A stretch of DNA of 64,000 nt. Origin: Undibacterium umbellatum (GTDB lineage: Bacteria; Pseudomonadota; Gammaproteobacteria; Burkholderiales; Burkholderiaceae_D). The notes beneath the pieces are model-generated. The model saw only the letters and a list, made by a program, of their open reading frames with translations. It was not told where the DNA came from and did no database searches. The position numbers were made by a program, and so were the translations under genes. Below are positions 28,444-38,187 of this stretch, one piece after another. Position 1 is the first letter of the stretch, and each line of letters opens with the position of its first letter. Location: the NCBI RefSeq assembly GCF_014284125.1, contig NZ_JACOFX010000013.1, positions 62,001-126,000 on the forward strand, read 5' to 3'.

Positions 28444-29847
28444 TTAATTCAAGTTACGTACATCAACAAAATGTCCGGCAACACCAGCGGCAGCTGCCAT
28501 TGCGGGTGACACCAGATGGGTGCGACCGCCCTGCCCCTGACGACCTTCAAAGTTACGGTTGGAAGTGGAAGCACAACGCTCACCCGGCTCCAGCCTGTCG
28601 GCATTCATGGCCAGACACATGGAGCAACCTGGCTCGCGCCATTCAAAACCAGCGGCCTTGAATATCTGATCCAGACCTTCGCGCTCGGCCTGCTCTTTCA
28701 CCAGACCAGAGCCTGGTACGACCATCGCCAGTTTGACGTTTGATGCACGGTACTTGCCTCGCACCACCGCAGCAGCAGCACGCAAATCTTCTATGCGTGA
28801 ATTGGTGCAGGAACCGATAAAGACTTTATCAATACGGATGTCAGAAATGGCAGTATTTGGTTGCAAAGCCATGTAGATCAGGGCTTTTTCTATGGCATCG
28901 CGTTTCACGGCATCTTTTTCCTGTTCAGGATCAGGTACACGGCTATCTATCGCCACCACCATCTCAGGAGAAGTACCCCAAGTGACCTGCGGTTTGATTT
29001 CGGCAGCATTCAGCGTCACGACCATGTCGAATTTGGCACCTGCATCAGTATGCAATGTGCTCCAGTACTCAACTGCCCTGTCCCAATGCGGACCAACTGG
29101 CGACAATGGGCGGCCTTTGACATAGTCAATGGTAGTTTGATCTACCGCCACCATGCCAGCACGCGCACCTGCTTCAATCGCCATATTACAGACCGTCATG
29201 CGGCCCTCCATGGACAGGCTGCGGATGGTAGAGCCAGCAAATTCAATTGCATAACCAGTGCCGCCGGCGGTACCTATCTTGCCGATAATGGCCAGGACAA
29301 TGTCTTTCGCTGTCACTCCCACAGGCATGGCACCATCAACTTGCACCAGCATGGACTTGGACTTTTTTGCTATCAGGGTTTGTGTCGCCAGCACATGTTC
29401 GACTTCAGAGGTACCAATACCATGGGCCAGGCAGGCAAAAGCACCATGCGTGGAGGTATGCGAATCACCGCAAACGACTGTCATGCCCGGCAGGGTTGCG
29501 CCTTGTTCAGGCCCAATCACATGCACAATGCCCTGACGTTTGTCGGCCATGCCGAAATAGGTTAAACCATATTCTTTGGCATTGGCGTCCAGTGTTTCCA
29601 CTTGCAGGCGAGAGATCGGGTCATCAATACCATTGATGCGGTTTGTGGTTGGCACATTATGATCTGCCACCACCAGATTGGCGGATAGGCGCCAGGGTTG
29701 ACGTCCAGCCAGCTTCAAGCCATCAAAGGCCTGCGGGCTGGTGACTTCATGCAACAAATGGCGGTCTATATAGAGAATTGCAGTGCCATCATCTTCGGAA
29801 TGGACTACATGGGATTCCCATAATTTATCGTAAAGCGTTTTAAGCAT
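28444..29847 (-). CDS. leuC: 3-Isopropylmalate dehydratase large subunit
   Basis: LeuC carries the 4Fe-4S cluster of isopropylmalate isomerase. Cluster cysteines are in [13 protein letters not shown] and [11 protein letters not shown], with aconitase-family motifs [30 protein letters not shown] and [35 protein letters not shown] ending. 467 residues is typical. It is the first gene of the leuC-entericidin-leuD-leuB(-asd) operon. AGG lies nine bases above ATG 29847. Confidence 0.97.
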   Translation of the reverse strand: MLKTLYDKLWESHVVHSEDDGTAILYIDRHLLHEVTSPQAFDGLKLAGRQPWRLSANLVVADHNVPTTNRINGIDDPISRLQVETLDANAKEYGLTYFGMADKRQGIVHVIGPEQGATLPGMTVVCGDSHTSTHGAFACLAHGIGTSEVEHVLATQTLIAKKSKSMLVQVDGAMPVGVTAKDIVLAIIGKIGTAGGTGYAIEFAGSTIRSLSMEGRMTVCNMAIEAGARAGMVAVDQTTIDYVKGRPLSPVGPHWDRAVEYWSTLHTDAGAKFDMVVTLNAAEIKPQVTWGTSPEMVVAIDSRVPDPEQEKDAVKRDAIEKALIYMALQPNTAISDIRIDKVFIGSCTNSRIEDLRAAAAVVRGKYRASNVKLAMVVPGSGLVKEQAEREGLDQIFKAAGFEWREPGCSMCLAMNADRLEPGERCASTSNRNFEGRQGQGGRTHLVSPAMAAAAGVAGHFVDVRNLN

Positions 29848-30268
29848 AATCTGAAGCCTGGAAATAAGTCATCGGTTCTTGCAACATCCTGTACTGCATC
29901 TTTTTTTCGCATTTGATTATGCCACAATTGTGCAACGCAAAACCAACCCTCATGCCAAATTGGTGCATGAAAGTTTCAGTATAAATGCATGGGTTTGATG
30001 ATAATCGCCAAATTTTCATCTGGTTTTTCGGGCTAATCTGGAAAATAGCCAGTGAAAATTTTGAGTTGAGAAAAATGTGCTCAGGAAAGTGACCGAACAG
30101 GCCAACGGCGCAAGTGATATTGATGGTGATAGAGATGCGCGGCGGGTAAAGAGGCAATATGCTCTATGAGAATGCTATGGCACCGTTGCAACTGGCCCAG
30201 TGTAGCATGTTCCCACTCACCAATAAGGAATGGGAACTTGCGATATCAAGCAAATAATTTATCAGGAA
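29848..30268. other. Non-coding gap between leuC and aroC
   Basis: 421 bases, AT-rich near leuC. It should carry the leu operon promoter. GTTCCCA...TGGGAAC (about 30210-30238) is an imperfect hairpin without a clear U-run. A 105-codon frame here reads into the leuC start and shows no protein-like features. No leader peptide rich in Leu codons was found, so classical leu attenuation is not supported. Confidence 0.5.
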
Positions 30269-31351
30269 TCACTGAGCTGATTTGACATCGCCGCATTGCG
30301 CCCGGTGGCGCAGGGCATGATCCATCAAGACCAGTGCCAGCATGGCTTCAGCTATCGGCGTTGCACGTATACCAACACAAGGATCATGACGACCAAAAGT
30401 TTCCACCACAACCGGATTACCGTCTTTATCAATTGACCTTCTTGGCGTGCGTATCGAAGAGGTAGGTTTGATGGCGATGGAAACCGTAATATCCTGTCCA
30501 GTAGAAATGCCACCAAGTATGCCACCTGCATTATTGCCAACAAAGCCTTCTGGCGTCAGTTCGTCACCATGCTCAGAGCCGCGCTGAGCAACGGAGCGAA
30601 AACCGGCACCTATCTCCACACCTTTGACAGCGTTAATCCCCATCATGGCATAAGCAATTTCCGCATCGAGTTTGTCATAAATAGGCTCGCCCAGACCGAC
30701 CGGTACGTTGGATGCGACCACATCTATCTTGGCGCCGATGGAATCACCATCCCTGCGCAATGCATCCATATAGTCTTCAAGCTGGAGTATAAGAGCAGCA
30801 TCTGCCGTTGGCGCAAAGAATGGATTGTTTGCAGCATGCTCCCAAGCCTGAAAAGGAATGACAATTTCGCCTAACTGACTCATGCCGCCATGGAATACTG
30901 TTCCGTATTGCTGTTTCAACCACTTCTTGGCGATCGCAGCTGCACCAACGACCGGCGCAGTCAGGCGTGCAGAAGAACGCCCACCGCCGCGTGGGTCGCG
31001 GATGCCATATTTATTCCAGTAAGTGAAATCGGCGTGACCAGGGCGAAAGGTTTCAGTTATGTTGCCATAATCCTTGCTCCGCTGATCCTGATTGCGGATC
31101 AACAGACCAATCGGTGTGCCTGTGGTTTTGCCCTGATAAACGCCAGACAGTATCTCCACCGTATCAGGCTCTTGCCGCTGAGTCACATGACGCGAGGTCC
31201 CAGGGCGGCGGCGATCAAGTTCTGGCTGTATGTCTGCTTCAGACAAGTCCATGCCTGGAGGGCAGCCATCAATCACGCAACCAATTGCGGGCCCGTGAGA
31301 CTCGCCAAAGGTTGTAACAGTAAACAAAGTGCCAAAAGTATTACCGGACAT
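30269..31351 (-). CDS. aroC: Chorismate synthase
   Basis: AroC converts EPSP to chorismate using reduced FMN, the last step of the shikimate pathway. Motifs are [62 protein letters not shown] with [10 protein letters not shown], and [17 protein letters not shown]. The end [25 protein letters not shown] is complete. ATG 31351 gives 360 residues; upstream in-frame starts add unrelated residues. It is transcribed away from the signalling gene at 31640. Confidence 0.98.
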   Translation of the reverse strand: MSGNTFGTLFTVTTFGESHGPAIGCVIDGCPPGMDLSEADIQPELDRRRPGTSRHVTQRQEPDTVEILSGVYQGKTTGTPIGLLIRNQDQRSKDYGNITETFRPGHADFTYWNKYGIRDPRGGGRSSARLTAPVVGAAAIAKKWLKQQYGTVFHGGMSQLGEIVIPFQAWEHAANNPFFAPTADAALILQLEDYMDALRRDGDSIGAKIDVVASNVPVGLGEPIYDKLDAEIAYAMMGINAVKGVEIGAGFRSVAQRGSEHGDELTPEGFVGNNAGGILGGISTGQDITVSIAIKPTSSIRTPRRSIDKDGNPVVVETFGRHDPCVGIRATPIAEAMLALVLMDHALRHRAQCGDVKSAQ

Positions 31352-31639
31352 AATATTTCGAAAATGAGAGGTTAGACAGAATGAAGCCCATTTTACCAGT
31401 GAAGCGCGCCGCACAGAATTTCGCTTCCACGCCAGGAAGAGAAAGATTTCACTATTTTTCGCACATTCCAGCCAAATTCAGGACATTTTTCTCCCCGTTC
31501 AGACGAATCTTGTTTTATTCTTACCAATGAAAAATAGATGAAGCTTGGCTACGGATACATTTAGTGTCATAGTTCCGCAAAGAACCAATTTTGCAGTGCC
31601 CTTACCATACGATATGCCAAGCATGGAGCCGCATTACAG

Positions 31640-33880
31640 ATGAATTCAACGATCCACTCTTCTGAAGATGATCTGGTTTTCCTAGATGAACCAGACAGCG
31701 ATGAAACTGCGACGGCTTCACGGCCCGCGCAGACTTGGCGGATCATGATTATTGATGATGATCCTGATGTTCACTCTGCCACAACTTTTGCTTTGGGCAG
31801 TCTGGAGATACAGCATCGCGCCCTCAGCTTTCTGCATGCCTATTCTGCTGCTGAAGCGCGCGACATCCTGAAAAATGAAACCGATATTGCCATCATCCTG
31901 CTGGATGTGGTCATGGAGCAGGAAGACGCCGGCTTGCAATTGGTCAGCCATATACGTAAAACCCTGGGCCTGACTGATGTACGTATCATATTGCGCACTG
32001 GACAACCAGGCTATGCACCAGAAATAGATGCGATACGCGATTACGACATCAATGATTACAAAACCAAATCGGAACTGACCCGTACCAAACTCTACACTGC
32101 CGTTACCTCAGCCATACGTTCCTACGAACAAATCTGCGCGATCAGCGCCAGCCGTCGCGGCCTGGAAATGATCATCCATGCCAGCACAGAATTAATGGCG
32201 CTACAAGGATTGCAAAATTTTGCCGCAGGGGTACTGGTGCAAATTGCCGGTTTGCTGGGACTTAACACCGAAGGCTTTGTCTGCGCCCGCCAAGTACCAG
32301 TTGAGCTACAGGATGATAGTGATGACTTGTACATCATTGCCACAACCAATATGTATCTTGGCAGCCTAAATAAACCGCTTGAAAAATTAAGCAACCAAGC
32401 TGCCAGTGGCATCGTCAAACGTTCGCTGGAAGCGCGTCAGAGCATATTTGAAGCTGAATCGACGGCGCTCTATTTTAATAATGTCGCGCAAAAAGATTTC
32501 ACCTTATTTCTGAATACCGGCTTGCATTTGAATGAAATGGACAAGCGCTTGCTGGGTGTGTTCTGCGGCAATGTGTCAGTCGGTCTCGATAATGTCATGC
32601 TGACCTCGCGCCTGCATAACTATGCTTTCTATGATCCGCTGACTGGTTTGGCAAACCGCCTGAAACTCTTGCAGACCTTGAACGAGACCCTGCTCACCTC
32701 GTTAAAGAACCATAGTTCGTTATCTCTCATTGATATTGATCATTTTGCTGAAACCAATGATGCACTTGGACATCAGTTTGGCGACCAGTTATTGTATTCA
32801 GTCGCTCAGAGACTGTTGGCCAATTTTGGCGAGCAATGCCAACTTGCCAGGGTAGGCAGTGACACCTTTGCCCTGTTGGGAGATGAGAGCCTGGTCTGTC
32901 CGGATAAAATTCTGGCCCTGTTCAACTCACCTTTTGATGTTGATCAGCAAGATGTACAACTCTCGGCAACCATAGGCCTTATCAAACTTGATGATTATGA
33001 CAGCGATGGCTCTGAGGCACTGAAAGATACCAATATTGCCCTGAAACGCGCCAAGATGAATCGTCGCGGCGGTTATGAATACTTTACCCGCAACATGGGC
33101 GTGGAAATTCGTGAACGCGTCTTGCTGATGCATGCCCTGCGTGCTGCATTTGAACAAAAGAAATTATTCCTGGTTTTCCAACCCCAGATTGATATGCGCG
33201 ATGGCAGGGTGCTGGGTGCTGAAGCTTTGTTGCGCTGGAAAACCGATGAGGGCAAATTCATCCCGCCAGACCAGTTTATCCCTATCGCCGAGTATTCAGG
33301 TTTGATTGTCGATATAGGTGAATGGGTCTTGCGTACCGCCTGCCTGGAACTCGTGCATCTGCGTAGCCTGGGTTACACCGATTTCCAGATGGCCATCAAT
33401 GTCTCGCAGGCGCAGTTTTCTCATCCGCTGTTCATGCAATCGCTGAACAAGGCGCTGGCCGATACCCAGGTTCCTCCAAAATATGTGGAATTGGAAATTA
33501 CCGAATCCATGGCCATGAAAGATCCGGAGTTGCTAATCAAGACCCTGCATCAGATCAAACAACTGGGCATGAGCATCTCTATTGACGATTTTGGCACTGG
33601 TTTCTCGTCACTCAGTCACTTACAAAAGCTGGATGTAGACAAATTAAAAATTGATCGCGCCTTCGTCAATGAAATCCAGAAAAACCCGAATGAAGGCAGT
33701 ATTGCAAAAATGATAGTGCAACTCGGTAAAAATCTGGGACTATCCATCATCGCCGAAGGTGTCGAAAGTGAAATGCAGGCCAATACCCTGCTCTCTTATG
33801 ATTGCCATATCGCCCAGGGATATCTGTACTCCAAGCCATTGACCCGCGATGACTTGCATGCCTGGCTGGCCAGCAGATAA
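31640..33880 (+). CDS. Response regulator with DUF3369, degenerate GGDEF and EAL domains (c-di-GMP phosphodiesterase)
   Basis: A 746-residue soluble signalling protein. Order: receiver domain (about 33-155) with acid pocket IIDDD and phospho-acceptor Asp89 (ILLDVVM); DUF3369 domain (about 170-320); GGDEF domain (about 330-480) whose signature is GSDTF at 406-410, so cyclase activity is unlikely; and an EAL domain (about 490-740). The EAL domain has EALLRW (528-530), ELEITES, and SIDDFGTGFSSLSHLQKLDVDKLKIDRAF, all expected for an active phosphodiesterase. It probably lowers c-di-GMP on phosphorylation. The partner kinase is not adjacent. Confidence 0.95.
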   Translation: MNSTIHSSEDDLVFLDEPDSDETATASRPAQTWRIMIIDDDPDVHSATTFALGSLEIQHRALSFLHAYSAAEARDILKNETDIAIILLDVVMEQEDAGLQLVSHIRKTLGLTDVRIILRTGQPGYAPEIDAIRDYDINDYKTKSELTRTKLYTAVTSAIRSYEQICAISASRRGLEMIIHASTELMALQGLQNFAAGVLVQIAGLLGLNTEGFVCARQVPVELQDDSDDLYIIATTNMYLGSLNKPLEKLSNQAASGIVKRSLEARQSIFEAESTALYFNNVAQKDFTLFLNTGLHLNEMDKRLLGVFCGNVSVGLDNVMLTSRLHNYAFYDPLTGLANRLKLLQTLNETLLTSLKNHSSLSLIDIDHFAETNDALGHQFGDQLLYSVAQRLLANFGEQCQLARVGSDTFALLGDESLVCPDKILALFNSPFDVDQQDVQLSATIGLIKLDDYDSDGSEALKDTNIALKRAKMNRRGGYEYFTRNMGVEIRERVLLMHALRAAFEQKKLFLVFQPQIDMRDGRVLGAEALLRWKTDEGKFIPPDQFIPIAEYSGLIVDIGEWVLRTACLELVHLRSLGYTDFQMAINVSQAQFSHPLFMQSLNKALADTQVPPKYVELEITESMAMKDPELLIKTLHQIKQLGMSISIDDFGTGFSSLSHLQKLDVDKLKIDRAFVNEIQKNPNEGSIAKMIVQLGKNLGLSIIAEGVESEMQANTLLSYDCHIAQGYLYSKPLTRDDLHAWLASR

Positions 33881-33885
33881 GTCTA

Positions 33886-33921
33886 GAGCACATCAGACTG
33901 CTATTGCCGTCTGATGTGCTC
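33886..33921 (+). other. 13-bp perfect hairpin just past the EAL gene
   Basis: GAGCACATCAGAC (33886-33898) pairs with GTCTGATGTGCTC (33909-33921) around a 10-base loop, 5 bases after the stop codon. There is no U-run, so it may be a stabilising 3' hairpin, a rho-dependent stop or a protein site rather than an intrinsic terminator. Confidence 0.65.
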
Positions 33922-34144
33922 CACATACGCACGCGCCCCGCACATTCCCCAATCTGCAGCATCGACACTCATGCATATCAAATGAGGCATTTTCCATTCT
34001 ATCCTGCATTTTTTGCAGACTGTCGCAAGTCGCTACCCATGCAAAGACGATTTCCCTACAGTATCAACATGGACTGAAAAGTCGCTAGCAGCCAGTTCCA
34101 CGCACTTCTGGTATGTCTGGGATAACCGTTAAAAGAGAAGCATC

Positions 34145-35476
34145 ATGAATAAAGACAATGCAGATACATTCAAACAAACCATCGCCAACCTGATGGCCTG
34201 GCTTAGTAAAAGCTTTGACACAACGGCAGCCTGGGTCACGAAATTGTCGTGGTGGAAGTTTTTTTTATTTGCCATTATCACCATCACAGCAGGCGGCTTG
34301 TTGCAAGACATACTGTTTACTTCTGAAGAAAATGTCGTGGTGACCAAAAGCAGCTCACCGAAAAAAACAAAAAAAACCAGCAAAATCACTGATGGCGATA
34401 CCAGCATAGAAATCGACGACACTGGTCTGCATATCCGCAAAAACAATCTCGATGGCAAAGGCAAGCAGATAGAGATCGATGAGAACGGAATTCACATCCG
34501 CAAAGATGACGGTATTGCTCCGCCCGCTCCACCCGCACCACCAGCGGCTCCAAGCGCTTCTGACCCAGTAGCACCGCCAGTTCCACCGGAACCTCCGCGT
34601 GCCCCATCCATCACGGACAGGGACGATATCCATATCAAATTACCTGCTGAATTAGCCAAGGAAATCAGCGAAGAAATCAATAACGCTGTTGCTGATGCTG
34701 CAGATGAAGAAGTACGTAGCTATAAACGGACGTCGTCAAAATGGTTTGCCAATTTTGTCGTTTTGCTGGTCGTTGGTCTGTTTGGCATGAAAGCACTGAT
34801 GAGTGGAAAAATACGCGCTGAAGAAAAGGCCAAGGAAGCTGGCATGGCGGCAGAACGCGAATCCCTGTTGCGTCAGGTTAGCGAAGCACAGATGCAAATG
34901 ATGCAAGCCCAAGTAGAGCCGCATTTCCTGTTCAATACCCTGGCCTCGGTTGAATATTTGATAGAAACTGATCCGCCACGTGCCGCTGCCATGCAGCGCA
35001 GCCTGATCGCTTACTTGCGCGCTGTCTTGCCACAAATGCGAGAAAATGCCAGCGTGACCAATCTGGGACGTGAAGCTGACATGATCAAGTCTTATCTGGA
35101 ATTACTGAAAATGCGCATGGAAGAAAGATTGAATGTCGACTTCATCATGCCGGAAGGCTTGCGCAGTGCTTCCTTCCCGCCGATGATGCTGCAGTCCCTG
35201 GTAGAAAATGCGATCAAACATGGCCTGGAATGCAAGGCAGAAGGCGGTACCATCCACTTTCATGCAGAGGTCGCCCATAACAAGTTGCGCGTCTCTGTCA
35301 GTGATGATGGTCTGGGGTTTGGTGCCATGCCCAGCAATGGGACTGGACTGGGACTGCAAAATATACGTGAGCGCCTGAAATTGATTTATAAAGAAAAAGG
35401 ACAAATGATCATTACCCCTAATCAACCCAGCGGAGTTTGCGTTACTATAGAAATCCCGTACGAATTAGCCAACTAG
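34145..35476 (+). CDS. LytS-type sensor histidine kinase with unusual extracytoplasmic repeat region
   Basis: A 443-residue membrane kinase. Transmembrane helix 1 (about 38-56) and helix 2 (about 201-218) bracket a region of about 140 residues. That region has two repeats (IEIDDTGLHIRK near 88-99, IEIDENGIHIRK near 109-120), a third partial DIHIKLP, and a Pro/Ala stretch (PPAPPAPPAAP). The cytoplasmic part holds the His_kinase module (EPHFLFNTLASVEYL, phospho-His about 260) and an HATPase domain (LVENAIKHGLE, DDGLGFG, GTGLGLQNIRERL). It pairs with the LytTR regulator 17 bases downstream. The signal sensed is unknown. Confidence 0.93.
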   Translation: MNKDNADTFKQTIANLMAWLSKSFDTTAAWVTKLSWWKFFLFAIITITAGGLLQDILFTSEENVVVTKSSSPKKTKKTSKITDGDTSIEIDDTGLHIRKNNLDGKGKQIEIDENGIHIRKDDGIAPPAPPAPPAAPSASDPVAPPVPPEPPRAPSITDRDDIHIKLPAELAKEISEEINNAVADAADEEVRSYKRTSSKWFANFVVLLVVGLFGMKALMSGKIRAEEKAKEAGMAAERESLLRQVSEAQMQMMQAQVEPHFLFNTLASVEYLIETDPPRAAAMQRSLIAYLRAVLPQMRENASVTNLGREADMIKSYLELLKMRMEERLNVDFIMPEGLRSASFPPMMLQSLVENAIKHGLECKAEGGTIHFHAEVAHNKLRVSVSDDGLGFGAMPSNGTGLGLQNIRERLKLIYKEKGQMIITPNQPSGVCVTIEIPYELAN

Positions 35477-35493
35477 TTTCAATTACGCTGACC

Positions 35494-36252
35494 ATGCCTA
35501 CTGCCATAATTGCTGATGATGAAAGACTGATGCGCGACCAGTTAAAGTCGCGCCTGGAACAAGTCTGGCCCGAACTGGAGATTCTCGATGAAGCAAAAAA
35601 CGGCGAAGAAGCCGTCGCTCTGGTAGAAACACATAAACCAGACCTGGCTTTCCTGGATATACGCATGCCGGTCAAAACTGGGCTTGAAGCAGCCAAGGAC
35701 ATCGGCAGCAAGGCGCATATAGTATTCATTACTGCCTATGACCAATATGCCATACAGGCTTTTGATCATGGTGCGGTGGATTATGTATTGAAGCCTGCTG
35801 ATGTGGAAAGGCTGACACGCACTGTGGAAAGACTCAAGGCCAGATTAACGGCCCAGAGCCAGCCAAATGACATGAGTATCATGCTCTCGCAATTGGCCAA
35901 GCAAATGGGCATCGCCCCCAAGCCGGATTACCTGCAATGGATACAGGCCTCCATAGGTCAGGAGTTGCGCCTGATACCTGTGGAGGAAATTCTATTTTTC
36001 CAATCCGACGAAAAATATACGAGAGTGCAAACCGCCACTTACGAAGCCTTGATACGCAAGCCAGTGCGTGACCTGGCAGATGAACTGGACCCTGCCCTGT
36101 TCTGGCAAATCCACAGATCGACCCTGGTGAATGCCAAGGCTATCTCAGGTGTAGTACGCGACTTGCGTGGTCGCCATCTGGTACAAATCAAAGGTCTGAC
36201 AGAGAAGCTCGAAGTCAGCAGAAGTTTTGTGCACTTGTTCAAACAAATGTAA
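35494..36252 (+). CDS. LytTR-family response regulator
   Basis: 252 residues from ATG 35494, chosen because the receiver domain starts at once (PTAIIADDERLMRDQL). The phospho-acceptor is Asp55 (LAFLDIRMP), with Lys in YVLKPAD. The C-terminal LytTR DNA-binding domain (about 150-250) shows EEILFFQSDEKYTRVQT, FWQIHRSTLVNAKAI and LEVSRSFVHLFK. It is encoded directly after the LytS-type kinase, so the two form a two-component system. Known relatives control cell-wall, autolysis or transport genes, but the target here is unknown. A bidirectional terminator follows. Confidence 0.95.
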   Translation: MPTAIIADDERLMRDQLKSRLEQVWPELEILDEAKNGEEAVALVETHKPDLAFLDIRMPVKTGLEAAKDIGSKAHIVFITAYDQYAIQAFDHGAVDYVLKPADVERLTRTVERLKARLTAQSQPNDMSIMLSQLAKQMGIAPKPDYLQWIQASIGQELRLIPVEEILFFQSDEKYTRVQTATYEALIRKPVRDLADELDPALFWQIHRSTLVNAKAISGVVRDLRGRHLVQIKGLTEKLEVSRSFVHLFKQM

Positions 36253-36280
36253 CTTGCCATCAGCAGAATTCAGGTCCAAT

Positions 36281-36314
36281 AAAAAAGCCTCAGTTCATAC
36301 ACTGAGGCTTTTTT
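36281..36314. terminator. Bidirectional rho-independent terminator
   Basis: AAAAAAGCCTCAGT (36281-36294) pairs with ACTGAGGCTTTTTT (36301-36314) around TCATAC. It serves the LytTR regulator (+) and pit (-). Confidence 0.95.
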
Positions 36315-36335
36315 ACTCTCACGAATGTCAATTCA

Positions 36336-37346
36336 TCAGAGGATTTTTGTACCTATCCACCAAGCTATCGCTGCCACAAAAGCAGAAGCGGGTATGGTCA
36401 AAATCCATGCCCAGACAATATTGCCAGCAACACCCCAACGTACCGCAGACATTTTTTGCGCTGATCCCACACCAACAATGGCACCTGTAATGGTGTGTGT
36501 CGTTGACACAGGGATACCCAACACCGTTGCCATGATCAGTGTGATGGCACCACCGGTTTCTGCGCAAAACCCGCCTACAGGTTTGAGTTTGGTGATTTTC
36601 TGTCCCATGGTTTTCACGATACGCCAACCACCAAACAAAGTACCCAGACCAATGGCTGCATAGCAGGAGTACACAACCCATTCAGGTGGCCCTTTATCTA
36701 CCTCGCTGGAGTAACCTGCAGCGATCAACAACATCCAGATAATACCCATGGTTTTTTGCGCATCATTGCCACCATGACCAAGACTGAATACCGAGGCTGA
36801 TACCAATTGTAGGCGACGGAACCATTTATCCACCTTCATGGGCGTCGATCTGACAAACAACCAGGATACGATGAGCATCATCACGGAGCCCAGGAAGAAC
36901 CCCAGCAGCGGTGACAAAACAATAAACAAAATGATTTTGTACAGACCGCCAGCAATCAGTGCCCCAGTACCCTCTTTTGCCACGGCTGCACCAATCAAGC
37001 CACCAATCAGCGCATGCGAGGATGAGGAGGGGATACCAAAATACCAGGTAACCAAATTCCAGAATATCGCCCCGACCAACGCCCCAAAAATGACGTAGTG
37101 ATCAACAATGACGGGATCTATTGTTCCCTTGCCTATTGTTTTGGCAACAGACAGATTAAAGACGAAAAACGCCAGCACATTGAACAGGGCAGCCATGGCG
37201 ACTGCCTGACTGGGTTTTAATACCCCTGTAGAAACAACGGTAGCGATTGCATTAGCGGCATCATGAAAGCCGTTCATGAAATCAAATAACAATGCCAGTA
37301 TCACCAAGAAAATGATGACATACAGGCTCATTTGTAAGGATTGCAT
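36336..37346 (-). CDS. pit: Inorganic phosphate transporter, PiT family
   Basis: A 336-residue inner-membrane low-affinity phosphate/metal-phosphate symporter. The duplicated PiT signature is visible: FDFMNGFHDAANAIATVVSTGVL near the start and VFSLGHGGNDAQKTMGII in the second half, with about ten membrane helices. AAGGGA lies nine bases before ATG 37346. The PhoU-like gene 71 bases upstream on the same strand is the usual partner of this PiT branch. No pho box was identified. Confidence 0.93.
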   Translation of the reverse strand: MQSLQMSLYVIIFLVILALLFDFMNGFHDAANAIATVVSTGVLKPSQAVAMAALFNVLAFFVFNLSVAKTIGKGTIDPVIVDHYVIFGALVGAIFWNLVTWYFGIPSSSSHALIGGLIGAAVAKEGTGALIAGGLYKIILFIVLSPLLGFFLGSVMMLIVSWLFVRSTPMKVDKWFRRLQLVSASVFSLGHGGNDAQKTMGIIWMLLIAAGYSSEVDKGPPEWVVYSCYAAIGLGTLFGGWRIVKTMGQKITKLKPVGGFCAETGGAITLIMATVLGIPVSTTHTITGAIVGVGSAQKMSAVRWGVAGNIVWAWILTIPASAFVAAIAWWIGTKIL

Positions 37347-37417
37347 AAAAGTGAATTCCCTTGTTCGCCCTCTGCATTGACAGAGAACAGTTAGGCGTCA
37401 AAAAAAGAGTCAGACGC

Positions 37418-38044
37418 TTAAGCGTTCTCAACAATGATGCCTTCAATGATATTGGCAACGTCTTCACAACGATCTGTCACTGTCTCCAGTATTTCGTAGA
37501 TCGCTTTCAATTTGATCAGATTGCGTACATCAGGTTCGTCACGGAATAGTTTGGACATCGCTGCACGCATGACGTGATCAGCATCCGATTCCAGACGATC
37601 AATTTCTTCGCACAGCGCCAGAATTTCACGGGAATTATCCATGTTATGCAACAAGGCGACAGCGGCCTTCACCTTTTCAGCGCATCCAAGGCAAAGCTCT
37701 GCCAGGCGTTTGGCTTCTGGCGTAATCTCGCGGATATCGTACAAAGAGATGGTTTGGGCAGCATCTTCCAGCAAATCCAGAATATCATCCATACGGGTGA
37801 TCAGTTTATGGATGTCATCACGGTCCAGTGGCGTGATGAAAGTTTTGTGCAACAACTCTATCGTATTGTAAGTAACAGTATCTGCCTGTTTTTCTATGCT
37901 TTCTATCGCGTGAACACGGATCTCCAGATCATCAAAGTTCGTCATCAAGGCAACCATTTCCTTGGAACCTTTGACACATAACTCTGCATGTTGATTGAAG
38001 AGTTCAAAAAATTTGCCCTCGGTGGGCATCAAGCGTCCAAACAT
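37418..38044 (-). CDS. DUF47/PhoU-like phosphate transport regulator
   Basis: A 208-residue all-helical protein of the DUF47 (Pit accessory) family, distantly related to PhoU. The family start MFGRLMPTEGKFFELFNQHAE decides ATG 38044. Acidic helices such as RVHAIESIEKQADTVTYNTIELL, ITRMDDILDLLEDAAQTISLYDI and LCEEIDRLESDADHVMRAAM hold the metal-binding E/D-x3-D patterns of PhoU. It is encoded upstream of pit and probably tunes its activity. A 142-base gap separates it from the dnaB stop. Confidence 0.93.
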   Translation of the reverse strand: MFGRLMPTEGKFFELFNQHAELCVKGSKEMVALMTNFDDLEIRVHAIESIEKQADTVTYNTIELLHKTFITPLDRDDIHKLITRMDDILDLLEDAAQTISLYDIREITPEAKRLAELCLGCAEKVKAAVALLHNMDNSREILALCEEIDRLESDADHVMRAAMSKLFRDEPDVRNLIKLKAIYEILETVTDRCEDVANIIEGIIVENA

Positions 38045-38187
38045 TTTATTCTCACTGAAAAATATAAGATTTCTAGAATTGTCCAGGCAAGCACATACAA
38101 TCAAGCATGCCTGGCAACACTGTTCTACTTTTTAAGTCTTGATTTACTGACTTGCGTCTACCCACCAACACCAGCATTTTTTTAAAA

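Noticed and set aside
29840-30157. 105-codon minus-strand frame above leuC
   Set aside because: It overlaps the leuC start, has no ribosome site and no protein-like pattern; the region is better read as leader and promoter.
31352-31639. Possible riboswitch in the aroC/EAL gene divergent region
   Set aside because: No known aptamer consensus or strong hairpin series was recognised; it appears to be an ordinary divergent promoter region.
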